From JADGGV01 sp035715725 (lineage in GTDB: Bacteria > Gemmatimonadota > Gemmatimonadetes > Longimicrobiales > RSA9), in assembly GCA_035715725.1 (NCBI GenBank), contig DASTKT010000002.1, positions 1-47,977 on the forward strand: a DNA stretch of 47,977 nt, read 5' to 3'. Below, one piece after another: positions 33,457-42,537 of the stretch. Every line of letters begins with the position of its first letter. The first letter of the stretch is position 1. Under the pieces are notes generated by a model. It worked only from the letters and a program-made list of their open reading frames with translations. It did not search any database and was not told where the DNA came from. The position numbers were made by a program, and so were the translations under genes.

Positions 33457-33486
33457 CTATCGAGATTCGCTATCGGCAATCGATAG
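33457..33486 (-). promoter_or_regulatory. Putative PadR operator
   Basis: CTATCGA (33457-33463) and its complement TCGATAG (33480-33486) flank a further copy CTATCG (33470-33475). This AT-rich island in GC-rich DNA lies just upstream of padR, as expected for autoregulation. Confidence 0.55.
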
Positions 33487-33618
33487 GAGGGGACGCGAGG
33501 GGTGGGGGTAGGGGTACGCACTGCGGCAAGAGCAAGGGGGGAGCAAAAGCAAAAGCAAGGGCAGGGGTACGGGCAGGAACTGCGGCAAGAGCAAGAGGGC
33601 GAGCAGGAGCAGGAGGGA
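33487..33618. repeat. Purine-rich degenerate hexamer tract with a 60-base direct repeat
   Basis: The plus strand is nearly all A/G plus C, with words GCAAGA, GCAAAA, GCAGGA and GGGGTA. TGCGGCAAGAGCAAG occurs twice, about 60 bases apart (near 33522 and 33581). No inverted partner or ORF is seen. Confidence 0.6.
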
Positions 33619-33645
33619 GGATCGGCGCGCTGCGCGCGCCGATCC
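33619..33645 (-). terminator. Perfect 11-bp hairpin at the end of lptG
   Basis: GGATCGGCGCG (33619-33629) pairs with 33635-33645 around a CTGCG loop. The stem touches the last base of the lptG stop codon. It probably ends or protects the lptFG mRNA. The loop and GC flanks resemble hairpins in the array at 7911-8446. Confidence 0.65.
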
Positions 33646-34715
33646 TACGTCTCGACCCTCCACTGCAGCACCACGGCGGCGGCGAGGAAGAGGAAGTTCG
33701 GGGCCCAGGCGCCGAGGAAGGGCGGGATGGTGCCGCCGGAGGCGAGGCCGGCGCCGAAGCGGAAGAGCATCATGTAGAGGACGGTGATGCCGAGCGAGAC
33801 GCCGATGCCGTAGGTCGTGCCGCCGCGGGGGGAGGCGTTGGCCATCGGCGCGCCGAACAGGATGATGATGACGGTCGCCACGGGGATGGCGATCTTCTGC
33901 GCCTGCTTGACCATGAGCTGGAACGGCTTGCCGCCGGACTGGCGCAGGATGTGGATGAAGTGGCCGAGCTCGGCGTACCCCATCTCGTCGGGCTCCTTCG
34001 GGATGGCCAGGAGCTGCTCGGGCGTCTCGGTGAGGTGGACGGGGATGAGGCGGCCGAAGTGGAAGGAGCTCTCCTTGCCGGGTCCGCTCATGAGGCGCAT
34101 GAACCCGTCGTCGAGCGTCCAGCCGGTCTTCGCCGAGTACTGCGCGTCGCGGGCCTCGATGTGCACGCTCGGGATGCGCGGCTCGTCGCCCTCGCGCTCG
34201 ACGGAGAGGCCGTAGATGTGGCCGTGGTCGACGTCGAGGCGGCGGATCGCGAAGACGTCGCCGGAGTTGGAGCGGTAGACGAAGTCGTTGCGCATCTCCT
34301 GCGCGGCGCCCTTCTCGCCCATGACCTGGGCCTTGAGGCGGGTGCCGATCGGGACGAGCTCGGAGAGGCCGAACGCCGCGGCGGTCAGGAGCACGCCGAG
34401 GATGATGAGCGGCATGGTGAGGCGGCGGAACGAGACGCCGCCGGCCTTGGCGGCCGCCACCTCGGAGTGGCGGGTCATGTTGCTGACGGTGAAGATCGTA
34501 GCGATGAGCGCCGCGATCGGGAACGACCAGAGGATGAAGAGCGGGAGCTGGTAGACGTAGCCGAGGGCGACGTTGACCGGCGTGAGCCCCTTGTCCAGGT
34601 AGTCGTCGAGGTGGTCGACGAGGTCGCCGAGGATGAAGAGCACCGGCGCGGAGAAGACGAAGAGGATGAAGAGCCGGCAGAACTCGCGGGTGATGTAGCG
34701 GTCGAGGATGCGCAT
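33645..34715 (-). CDS. lptG: LPS export permease, LptG type
   Basis: A 356-residue inner-membrane subunit of the Lpt ABC exporter. It has the YjgP/YjgQ-family layout: three N-terminal membrane segments (about 13-33, 50-80, 100-120), a periplasmic beta-jellyroll (about 130-265), and three C-terminal segments with the PVATVIIILFGAPMANASPRGG stretch. It follows lptF by three bases and is co-transcribed with it. It moves LPS out of the inner membrane together with LptB and LptF. Confidence 0.87.
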   Translation of the reverse strand: MRILDRYITREFCRLFILFVFSAPVLFILGDLVDHLDDYLDKGLTPVNVALGYVYQLPLFILWSFPIAALIATIFTVSNMTRHSEVAAAKAGGVSFRRLTMPLIILGVLLTAAAFGLSELVPIGTRLKAQVMGEKGAAQEMRNDFVYRSNSGDVFAIRRLDVDHGHIYGLSVEREGDEPRIPSVHIEARDAQYSAKTGWTLDDGFMRLMSGPGKESSFHFGRLIPVHLTETPEQLLAIPKEPDEMGYAELGHFIHILRQSGGKPFQLMVKQAQKIAIPVATVIIILFGAPMANASPRGGTTYGIGVSLGITVLYMMLFRFGAGLASGGTIPPFLGAWAPNFLFLAAAVVLQWRVET

Positions 34716-34718
34716 GGC

Positions 34719-36161
34719 TCAGTCCCCCTGCACGCCGACGAGGCGGCGCCGGCCGACGATGCGGAGCGGGCTGGTGACCAGGTTGCGCAGCGTCGACCAG
34801 AGGTCGTCCCAGCCGCCGCCGCGCGTGGTCGAGGTCTCCTTGCCGATGTGCATGAGTCCGCCGACGCTCAGCACGAGGAAGACGATGTTGGCGGCCCACA
34901 TCGACCAGAACGGCGAGAGCAGCCCCTTGTCCGAGAGCGTCTCGCCGCCGATCAGCCCGACGTAGTAGATGCCGAAGATCGCCAGCGAGATCGCGATCAC
35001 CATCCCCACGCCGCCCCGTGGGAAGCGCACGGCCAGCGGCGCGCCGATCAGCACGAACACGATGCAGGCGAAGGGGATCGAGAACTTCTTGTGGTACTCG
35101 ACCGAGTACTGGTTGATGCGGTCCTGCGCGCTCTCGGTGCGGTCCTTCAGGACGCGGAGCTGGAGCGCGGTCTGCCGCACCATCTCGTCGTTGACGCGGC
35201 CGTCGCCCGGGGGGAGGCCGGCCGACGGCGGGAGGATGGCCGGGCGCGGGCCGCCGGGCACGCCCGCGCCCGCCAGCGTCTGCGCCCCGGCCTTCGCGAT
35301 CTGCTCGCGCGTCTCGGTGCGGATCTGCGCCAGCTCCTTCTGTCCCGCGCGGATCTCCTTCTCCAGCAGCACGAGCCCCATCTCGCGGTCGCTGCGGTAG
35401 GTGTCGCCCGCGCGCTCGAGCCGGTTGCCCACGCTCTTCAGCCGCAACATGTAGTCGTCGAAGAAGATCCGCTGGAAGCGCTCCGGCTGCCCCGACTGCG
35501 TCTCGTGGATCCACCCCGACCACAGGTCCAGGAACAGATCCGTCCGGTCCTGGTTAAAAGCCATCCGGCCGCTGTCCGCGTACACCGTGCGGCTCCGGCC
35601 CGGGTCGCTCAGATCGTAGATCACCACGTCCTTGAGCCGGTTCGTCGCCGCGTCGATCGTGGCCGCCTGGAGGAAGTAGCGGGTCTGCAGGTCGCTGGTC
35701 TGGATCTCGTTGATCACCTGCTCCTTGAGCGTGAGCGTCGGCGCCTTGCGCGCGATGTCGAGGAGCAGGTTCGCCAGCCGGTGGTTCGCCTCCGGGAGCA
35801 CGCGGTCGTGGAAGAAGACCATCCAGCCGGCCAGCAGCGTGGCCACCACGACCAGCGGCGCCAGCAGCCGCAGCAGGTTGACGCCGCTCGCCTTCAGCGC
35901 CGTGATCTCGTTCTCCGCGGTGAACTGCGAGAACGTGTAGAGCACCGCCACCAGCACGGCCATCGGCATCGTCAGCGCCAGCACGTGCGGGACCGAGTAG
36001 AGGAACACCTCGACGAACACGGACGAGGGGAGCCCCTTGCCGGCCAGCGACTCGAGGCGGCGCGCGACCGAGTTGACGAGCAGGATGCTGGTGAGGACGC
36101 TCAACGCGTAAATGAACGGCCCGATGTGGGCGCGCAGGATGTAGCGGGTCAGGATACGCAT
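34719..36161 (-). CDS. lptF: LPS export permease, LptF type, with long insertion
   Basis: A 480-residue YjgP/YjgQ-family permease, first gene of the lptFG pair. Membrane segments lie near 13-30, 58-78 and 100-118, with three more near 345-440. The periplasmic part is longer than usual: a charged, coiled-coil-like insert (about residues 245-330, with LVLLEKEIRAGQKELAQIRTE) and a Gly/Pro-rich linker. The insert explains the larger size compared with typical 360-residue LptF. It is transcribed from the divergent promoter at 36233-36261. Confidence 0.87.
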   Translation of the reverse strand: MRILTRYILRAHIGPFIYALSVLTSILLVNSVARRLESLAGKGLPSSVFVEVFLYSVPHVLALTMPMAVLVAVLYTFSQFTAENEITALKASGVNLLRLLAPLVVVATLLAGWMVFFHDRVLPEANHRLANLLLDIARKAPTLTLKEQVINEIQTSDLQTRYFLQAATIDAATNRLKDVVIYDLSDPGRSRTVYADSGRMAFNQDRTDLFLDLWSGWIHETQSGQPERFQRIFFDDYMLRLKSVGNRLERAGDTYRSDREMGLVLLEKEIRAGQKELAQIRTETREQIAKAGAQTLAGAGVPGGPRPAILPPSAGLPPGDGRVNDEMVRQTALQLRVLKDRTESAQDRINQYSVEYHKKFSIPFACIVFVLIGAPLAVRFPRGGVGMVIAISLAIFGIYYVGLIGGETLSDKGLLSPFWSMWAANIVFLVLSVGGLMHIGKETSTTRGGGWDDLWSTLRNLVTSPLRIVGRRRLVGVQGD

Positions 36162-36211
36162 GCGTCGTTCGTTCCCATCTCAGCGCGCCCGGCGTCGGGC
36201 CCTGTCGCGCG

Positions 36212-36240
36212 TTGAGCGAAGTGTAAACGCCTATTATATT
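36212..36240 (+). promoter_or_regulatory. Promoter for sprA-like gene
   Basis: TTGAGC (36212-36217), a 17-base spacer and TATATT (36235-36240). Its -10 overlaps that of the opposite promoter. A start near 36247 rules out any sprA start codon further upstream. Confidence 0.6.
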
Positions 36241-36261
36241 TCGGCCCCGTTGCCCTCACAA
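36233..36261 (-). promoter_or_regulatory. Promoter for lptFG
   Basis: On the minus strand, TTGTGA (36261-36256), a 17-base spacer and a consensus TATAAT (36238-36233). It is interleaved with the sprA promoter. Confidence 0.65.
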
Positions 36262-36330
36262 GCCCGCGAGATGGCCATCGGCGGCCTTCCGGCGTCCTTG
36301 CGAGTCCCTGGAGAGTCCGCGCATACCCTC

Positions 36331-39300
36331 ATGCTCCGACGTTGGCTCCTGGTTCCGATGCTGCTGCTCGCCGGCGTGCCGCTGGCGGCGCAGGAGCCGG
36401 CCGCCGCGCCCCCGCCGGCGGACACGGCCGGCGCGCCGCTGCATCTGGGGCTGGAGCCGATCGCGCCGATCTTCCCGCTGGACCTGCCGCAGGCGCCGGG
36501 GCTCGGCGTCCTCTGGCTGCGCCCCCGCTTCCAGGATTGGGCCGCCGACTGGGGGAAGCGGACGCGCGGCGTGCTGGAGTCGCAGCGCACGGCGGCGTGG
36601 CTGGACCGGCATCTCGGCGCCGCGCGCCCCGCGATCGAGCTGCAGGAAGACGCGGTCAAGCCGCGGCGCGGCGCCCCGGCCATCGCCGAGGAGGGGGACC
36701 GCGCGGGTCCCCGCGCGCCGGCCGCCGCGGCTCCCGGGGACAGCACCCTGACGAAGGCGAGGCCGCTGCTGCCGGCCGGGCTCGCCGAGTACGCCGACCT
36801 CGGGATGAAGGTCACGGGGCGGGGCGAGCTGGGCGGGGCCTGGAACCGCTATCACCCCTGCGACCCGTCGCTGCGCCTGGCGTGCAACCCGTCGCTCTTC
36901 CCGCAGCTCAAGCCGGACGTGCAGTTCGGCGTGCTGGTGGCCGGGACGATCTCGGACCGGCTGCACGTGAACGTGGACTACGACCAGCGGCGCGAGTTCG
37001 ACGCGGCGAACAACATCAACGTCTACTACCAGGGGTTCGAGGACGAAGTTCTCCAGCGGGTCGAGGTGGGCGACGTCTCGATCCGGCTGCCGCAGTCGCG
37101 CTACCTGACGCAGGGGATCCCGGCGGGGAACTTCGGCTTCAAGGCGACGGGGCAGGTCGGGCCGATGGACTTCCAGGCCGTCTGGGCGCAGCAGAAGGGG
37201 GACATCTCGAAGCGGGAGTTCCGGTTGGGCGGCGGCGCGGGCGGCACGCAGCAGGGGCTGGTGCAGGACGCCACCGTGGTGCTGGACGACGCGGCGTACG
37301 CGAAGGGGCAGTTCTACTTCCTGGTGCACCCGGACTCGCTGCGGGGCGCACCGGACGTGGACCCGCTGCGGCTGCAGGCGCTCGACGCGCCGGCCTCGCT
37401 CCGGCCGAAGACGGGGACCGACATCGCGATCTTCCGGGACGAGCGCATCTCGGCGGCGAACCAGCAGCAGCAGGGGCAGGTCGGCTACTTCCTGGCGCGC
37501 GCCGTCTCCGACGACGGCCGGACGAAGCACGAGGGCTTCTTCCGCCGGCTGACGCGGAACGAGGACTACGTCGTCCACCCGAGCGGGCTGTGGATCACGC
37601 TGCGCTCGCCGCTGCGGCAGGACGAGGCGCTGGCGATCGCGTACGTGAGCGAGAGCGGCGCCACGATCGGCGACCCGGCGGCGGAGTCCGCGCCCGCCGG
37701 CACGACGCCGGAGCTGCGCCTGATCGGCGGCGACGCGGCGATCCACCAGCCGGGGCAGCCGACCTGGGCGTACGAGATGCACCAGGTCTACCGCGTGGAC
37801 TCCTCGAACGGCGTGGACGTGAAGTCGGTGCGCCTCGACGTGTCGGTGGGCGAGCTGTCCGGCGGGAAGACGTTCACGCAGGCGAACGGCAAGCAGCTCA
37901 CGTACCTGAAGCTGCTCGGCCTGGACGAGGTCTCGCCCGCCGAGCAGCTCGACGAGGAGCGGCTCTACCAGCCCGGGACGACCGGCTTCGCCACGAAGGT
38001 CACCGGCACGTACCTGTTCTTCCCGACGCTGCGCCCGTTCGCGGCGCCGCCGCCGGTGCCGAGCGAGAACCTGAGCGCCGCGGACACGAAGGCGGCGCTC
38101 GCCGGGGACGCGAACGCGGCGATCTACGACAACGCGGACCCGATCGCGCGGGAATCGGCGGCGCGCTTCCGCCTCAACTTCAAGTACCGCGTCAGCGTCG
38201 AGGGCGGGATGGTCTCGACGCTGAACCTGGGCGCGCTCGGCATTCGCGACGGGAGCGAGAAGATCTACGTCGGCGGGCAGCTCCTGGAGCCCGGCAAGGA
38301 CTACAACATCGACTACGACATCGGCGCGGTGACGCTGGTCAACCCCACGGCGCTGTTCGGCACGAACCCGGGCGCCGAGGTCCGGGCCACGTGGGAGCAG
38401 AAGGCGCTGTTCCAGAAGGCGCCGACCAGCGTGTTCGGGCTGAACTCGCGCTTCCAGCTCGGGAAGCGCGGCGAGCTGAACTTCATCGGGCTGTACCAGG
38501 CGGAGCGCTCGCTGATGACGCGGCCGGAGCTGGGCGTCGAGCCGGGCTCGATCTTCCTGGGCGGCTCGAGCGCGCGCCTCGACCTGGGCGGCTCGTTCCT
38601 GGACCAGGTGCTCTCGCGGGTGCCGGGGCTGCGCGTGAACGCGCCCTCGGCCGTGAACCTGGTGGGGGAGGTCGCGCTCTCGGCGCCGAACCCGAACACG
38701 CGCGGCGACACCTACCTCGACGACTTCGAGGCGACGGACGAGATCCCGCTCTCGCTCGGGCGCACCGCGTGGAAGCTCGGCGCGCGGCCGGATGCGCGCA
38801 CCGGCGCGGAGGACGTCTTCCCGTCCGTGATGGACGTGTCGACGGCCGGGAAGCTGGTCTGGCAGGACGTCTTCGACGACGGCAGCGGCCCGCAGGGGCT
38901 CGTGCCGGTGGAGCGGATCGACAAGCAGATCCGGACGTCCGGGCCGCAGCAGGGGGAGCCCACGCTGGAGCTGCTCTTCGGCGGCGGCGGCGAGACGCCC
39001 GCGCGCCGGTGGCGCTCGCTGACGACGGTCCTCTCCACGACGGGGCGCGACCTGAGCCGCAGCGAGTACGTCGAGTTCTACGTCGCCGGAAACGCGCAGT
39101 TCGCGCAGGACGCGGCGCTCGTCCTCGACCTCGGCTCCGTGAGCGAGGATGCGTACTACTTCGACGCGCAGGGGCGCACGAGCGGGACGTACGCGGACGA
39201 CCCGGCGCACCGCTGGGGGCTCGGCGAGCTGGACGAGGAGGCGAGCCTGGCGCGCCACGAGATCTGGAGCTCCGCGCTCGACGCGAAGGGGCTCTGGGAC

Positions 39301-42300
39301 CAGGCGTGCCAGGCGGAGCAGGGGAAGATCTACCCCGAGGGCGACGAGCGCGCGAACTGCACCAAGGGGAACGGCGTCGTCGACAGCGAGGACCTGGACG
39401 GCAACGGCGTGCCGGCGCTCTCCGACGGACCCTACTTCCGCTACGTCGTCAAGCTGGACGGAACGTCGAAGTACCTCGTGCGCGACACGACGCAGACCGG
39501 CACGAGCTTCCGGCTCTACCGCATCCCGCTGCGCGACATCGGCAAGGTGGACGTCGGCGGGGCGGGGGAGGGGAGCTGGCGCTACATCAAGCAGCTGCGC
39601 ATGACGCTGGTCGGGGTCACCGACGCGCAGCGGAAGCTGTACCTCACGCGCTTCCACCTGGCCGGCTCGCGCTGGTCGAAGCGCGAGCCGGGCGGCGTGC
39701 TCGCGGGGTCGATCGGCATCGATTCCACGCTGGACGCGGAGGGCGCCGGCTTCCAGGTCGGCGCCGCGAGCCGGCTCACGGTGGGGACGCGCTACAGCTC
39801 GCCGCCGGGCGTGTTCGACCAGCTCCAGGACCCGTCGCGGCGCTTCGACCTGGGCGGGATCGAGATCAACGAGAAGGCGCTGCGCCTGAGCGTGACCAGC
39901 CTGGGCCCGGACCGGCGCGCGGAGGTCTATTACCGCTACCCGCAGCAGCCGCGCAACTTCCTGAACTACCGGCAGCTCCGGCTCTGGGCCGTGGCGCGTA
40001 GCGGCTCCTGGGGCGCGGGCGGGAGCGACCAGCTCCTGGTCAAGCTCGGCAGCGACCCGCGCAACTACTACGTCTACCGGGACCGGCTCGAGCAGCCCGT
40101 GGACTCCGTCGCGATCGGGAGCTGGCGGCAGCTCACGATCGACTTCGAGAAGTGGTTCCAGCTCCGGGCGGTCGCGGAGGACTCGCTGGTCAAGCTCGGC
40201 GCGCGGCCGGCCGGCGCGCCGCCGCTCGCCGTCTGGAGCGCCGACAGCGCCTACGCCGTCGTGCTCGACGACCGCGCCCGCGCGCCGAACCTCGCCGCCG
40301 TGCGCGAGCTCTCCTTCGCGATCTACCACGGCGGCGCGCTCCCCGAGGCGGCCGAGGTCTGGATCAACGACCTGCGGCTCGGCGGCGCCATGACCGATCC
40401 GGGCGTGGCCGCCAGCGTCGCGCTCGACATCCGCGCGGGCGACTTCCTCACGGCCAACGCGTCGTTCTCCTCGCAGGGCGCGCTCTTCCACCAGCTCAAC
40501 CAGGACGCCACCTACCAGCGCTCCGGGGACGCGCTCCTCAACGTCACGGCGCAGCTCGGGCAGATCCTCCCGGCGACGTGGAACCTGGAGGCGCCGCTCA
40601 CCGTCTCCCTCGGCCGGACCGGGCTCACGCCGTCGTTCCTGCAGGGGACCGACGTGCGCGCCGACGAGCTGATCGGGCTGCGCGAGACCGGCGGCGGCAA
40701 CACCCGCATCGGCTTCTCGCTGCGGCGCCGCACGCCGTCGTCGAACCCGCTCGCCTCGCTGCTGCTGGACGGGACGTCGCTGCGGCTGGGGTACACGTCG
40801 TCGCATACGGGGACGATCAAGTCGCTCGACGAGTCCGCCTCGCTCGACGGCACGCTCTCCTACGAGAAGCGGCCGGGCGCGCGCCAGTTCGACATCGTGC
40901 CGGCGTTCGTCGAGAGCGCGCTGCGCGCGCTCGTGCCCGACAAGCTCGAGCAGAGCGAGCTGTTCAAGCGCGTCGCCGGCGCGAAGCTGCGCTGGAGCCC
41001 CGAGGCGGTCACGCTCTCGTCGAGCTACTACAACCAGAACGCCCGCGCGTACCGCTACGACCGGATCCTGGCGCTGGCCTCGGACACGGGCGTCGTCCCG
41101 GTGCTCTCGCCGCGGCTCGGGCTGACCCAGGACGCCCGCATCTCGTTCCACCCGTTCGAGTCGCTCGTCGCGGACATCGGCTGGAACAGCACGCGCGACC
41201 TGCTCCCGCCGGACCGCGCCACGCAGCAGGCGCTGGAGCGGCAGGCCATCGCGCGGGCGCGCTCCGGGCTCGGCGGCCTCGACCTGGGGTGGGAGACGAA
41301 CCGCGGCGTGACCACCAGCCTCACGTTCCGGCCGACGATCGCCGCCTGGCTGCGCCCCGGCTTCACCTACACGGCGCACTTCCGCGGCGACCGCTCGCCC
41401 TCCTACCTGGCGCTCACCGCCCTCGGCGACGCCGACACGCTCGCCGTCATGCAGCGGCAGTTCCAGCAGGAGCGCCAGGTCTCGCGCACGCTGCAGTTCG
41501 ACCCCGCCGGCTTCATCACCGCCGTGGTCGGCAAGAAGCCCGGCCGCATCGGCGGCACCACGCTCCAGCGCGTGGCGCACGGCGTCTTCGACCTGTTCCG
41601 CCCGATCGAGCTGACCTGGGACGGCGGGCTCAACTCGCAGTTCCAGCGCGCGGGGAGCGCGCCGGGCTCGAGCTACCAGCTCGGGCTGGGCGGCCTCGAC
41701 GCGTTCCGGCTGATCGGCGCGGACACCGCCATCAACGCCGGCGTGCGCGACGCGTTCCGGGCGCGCTCCGGCCTGCGCCTGCCGTTCGGCACCGAGCTGA
41801 CGACGTCGTACGACCGCTCGCGCTCCGACGCCCTCGACCTGCGCGGCGGCCGCGGCGAGCAGCTCCAGCGGACGTGGCCGAACGTGCAGCTCTCCTGGAT
41901 GTCGGTCCCGATCCCGAAGGCGCTCTCCGGCATCTTCACGCGCGCGTCGCTCTCCGGCGGCGTCCAGCGCACGCTCCGCTCCGACGTGTTCGGCTCCCTC
42001 GCCGCGGGCGATGAGCCGGCCGCCTTCACGCGCCGCGGCCGCACCGACGAGACGAGCCTGCCGTTCCAGGCCTCCATCGGCATCGGCGCGTCGATGACCG
42101 CGTCGTACAACGTCACGCTCACGAGCGGCACCGTCGCGGACCCGACCGGGGATGCGCAGAAGGACGGCAGCAACCACGCCGTCTCCGTGTCCGGCTTCTT
42201 CCACATGCCGCCCGCGCTCAAGGCGTCCATCCCGAACCCCGTCCAGGCGACGCTGAGCCTCTCCCAGCAGGGCGACCGCCAGTGCCGGGTGCAGTCCAGC

Positions 42301-42537
42301 GTCCAGATGGGAGCGTGCGTGCCGTTCGTCGACTACATTACCCGCCGACTGAACCTGACCCTCGACACCGAGATCAACGACCTGAGCGTGGGCCTCCAGA
42401 TGAGCTACAACGCGAGGCAGAGCAACATCGGCACGCTGAACGGCAACAGCCAGTTCCAGCTCAGCCTCTTCGGGCAGTTCAACTTCAGCGCCGGCCAGGT
42501 GCCGGGCGCCGCGCCCGCGGGGATCCAGCCCCGATGA
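36331..42537 (+). CDS. sprA: SprA-like giant outer-membrane translocon protein
   Basis: A 2068-residue outer-membrane protein. The signal peptide begins LRRWLLVPMLLLAG and ends LAAQ. The sequence follows SprA, the type IX secretion translocon barrel: YDQRREFDAANNINVYYQG, VGDVSIRLPQSRYL, GNFGFKATGQVGPM, RGDTYLDDFEA and a C-terminal barrel-like region ending in alternating aromatic/polar strands. Flavobacterial SprA is about 2400 residues, so this is slightly shorter. I chose the ATG at 36331 because it starts the signal peptide; an alternative ATG is at 36271. It is coupled to the next gene by ATGA. Confidence 0.85.
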   Translation: MLRRWLLVPMLLLAGVPLAAQEPAAAPPPADTAGAPLHLGLEPIAPIFPLDLPQAPGLGVLWLRPRFQDWAADWGKRTRGVLESQRTAAWLDRHLGAARPAIELQEDAVKPRRGAPAIAEEGDRAGPRAPAAAAPGDSTLTKARPLLPAGLAEYADLGMKVTGRGELGGAWNRYHPCDPSLRLACNPSLFPQLKPDVQFGVLVAGTISDRLHVNVDYDQRREFDAANNINVYYQGFEDEVLQRVEVGDVSIRLPQSRYLTQGIPAGNFGFKATGQVGPMDFQAVWAQQKGDISKREFRLGGGAGGTQQGLVQDATVVLDDAAYAKGQFYFLVHPDSLRGAPDVDPLRLQALDAPASLRPKTGTDIAIFRDERISAANQQQQGQVGYFLARAVSDDGRTKHEGFFRRLTRNEDYVVHPSGLWITLRSPLRQDEALAIAYVSESGATIGDPAAESAPAGTTPELRLIGGDAAIHQPGQPTWAYEMHQVYRVDSSNGVDVKSVRLDVSVGELSGGKTFTQANGKQLTYLKLLGLDEVSPAEQLDEERLYQPGTTGFATKVTGTYLFFPTLRPFAAPPPVPSENLSAADTKAALAGDANAAIYDNADPIARESAARFRLNFKYRVSVEGGMVSTLNLGALGIRDGSEKIYVGGQLLEPGKDYNIDYDIGAVTLVNPTALFGTNPGAEVRATWEQKALFQKAPTSVFGLNSRFQLGKRGELNFIGLYQAERSLMTRPELGVEPGSIFLGGSSARLDLGGSFLDQVLSRVPGLRVNAPSAVNLVGEVALSAPNPNTRGDTYLDDFEATDEIPLSLGRTAWKLGARPDARTGAEDVFPSVMDVSTAGKLVWQDVFDDGSGPQGLVPVERIDKQIRTSGPQQGEPTLELLFGGGGETPARRWRSLTTVLSTTGRDLSRSEYVEFYVAGNAQFAQDAALVLDLGSVSEDAYYFDAQGRTSGTYADDPAHRWGLGELDEEASLARHEIWSSALDAKGLWDQACQAEQGKIYPEGDERANCTKGNGVVDSEDLDGNGVPALSDGPYFRYVVKLDGTSKYLVRDTTQTGTSFRLYRIPLRDIGKVDVGGAGEGSWRYIKQLRMTLVGVTDAQRKLYLTRFHLAGSRWSKREPGGVLAGSIGIDSTLDAEGAGFQVGAASRLTVGTRYSSPPGVFDQLQDPSRRFDLGGIEINEKALRLSVTSLGPDRRAEVYYRYPQQPRNFLNYRQLRLWAVARSGSWGAGGSDQLLVKLGSDPRNYYVYRDRLEQPVDSVAIGSWRQLTIDFEKWFQLRAVAEDSLVKLGARPAGAPPLAVWSADSAYAVVLDDRARAPNLAAVRELSFAIYHGGALPEAAEVWINDLRLGGAMTDPGVAASVALDIRAGDFLTANASFSSQGALFHQLNQDATYQRSGDALLNVTAQLGQILPATWNLEAPLTVSLGRTGLTPSFLQGTDVRADELIGLRETGGGNTRIGFSLRRRTPSSNPLASLLLDGTSLRLGYTSSHTGTIKSLDESASLDGTLSYEKRPGARQFDIVPAFVESALRALVPDKLEQSELFKRVAGAKLRWSPEAVTLSSSYYNQNARAYRYDRILALASDTGVVPVLSPRLGLTQDARISFHPFESLVADIGWNSTRDLLPPDRATQQALERQAIARARSGLGGLDLGWETNRGVTTSLTFRPTIAAWLRPGFTYTAHFRGDRSPSYLALTALGDADTLAVMQRQFQQERQVSRTLQFDPAGFITAVVGKKPGRIGGTTLQRVAHGVFDLFRPIELTWDGGLNSQFQRAGSAPGSSYQLGLGGLDAFRLIGADTAINAGVRDAFRARSGLRLPFGTELTTSYDRSRSDALDLRGGRGEQLQRTWPNVQLSWMSVPIPKALSGIFTRASLSGGVQRTLRSDVFGSLAAGDEPAAFTRRGRTDETSLPFQASIGIGASMTASYNVTLTSGTVADPTGDAQKDGSNHAVSVSGFFHMPPALKASIPNPVQATLSLSQQGDRQCRVQSSVQMGACVPFVDYITRRLNLTLDTEINDLSVGLQMSYNARQSNIGTLNGNSQFQLSLFGQFNFSAGQVPGAAPAGIQPR

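Noticed and set aside
32892..36215. 1107-codon plus-strand frame opposite lptFG and padR
   Set aside because: A shadow frame with Asp/Glu/Arg/His-rich low complexity, opposite well-supported genes.
36160..36330. N-terminal extension of the SprA-like protein
   Set aside because: The promoter at 36212-36240 lies inside this stretch, and the signal peptide begins at 36331.
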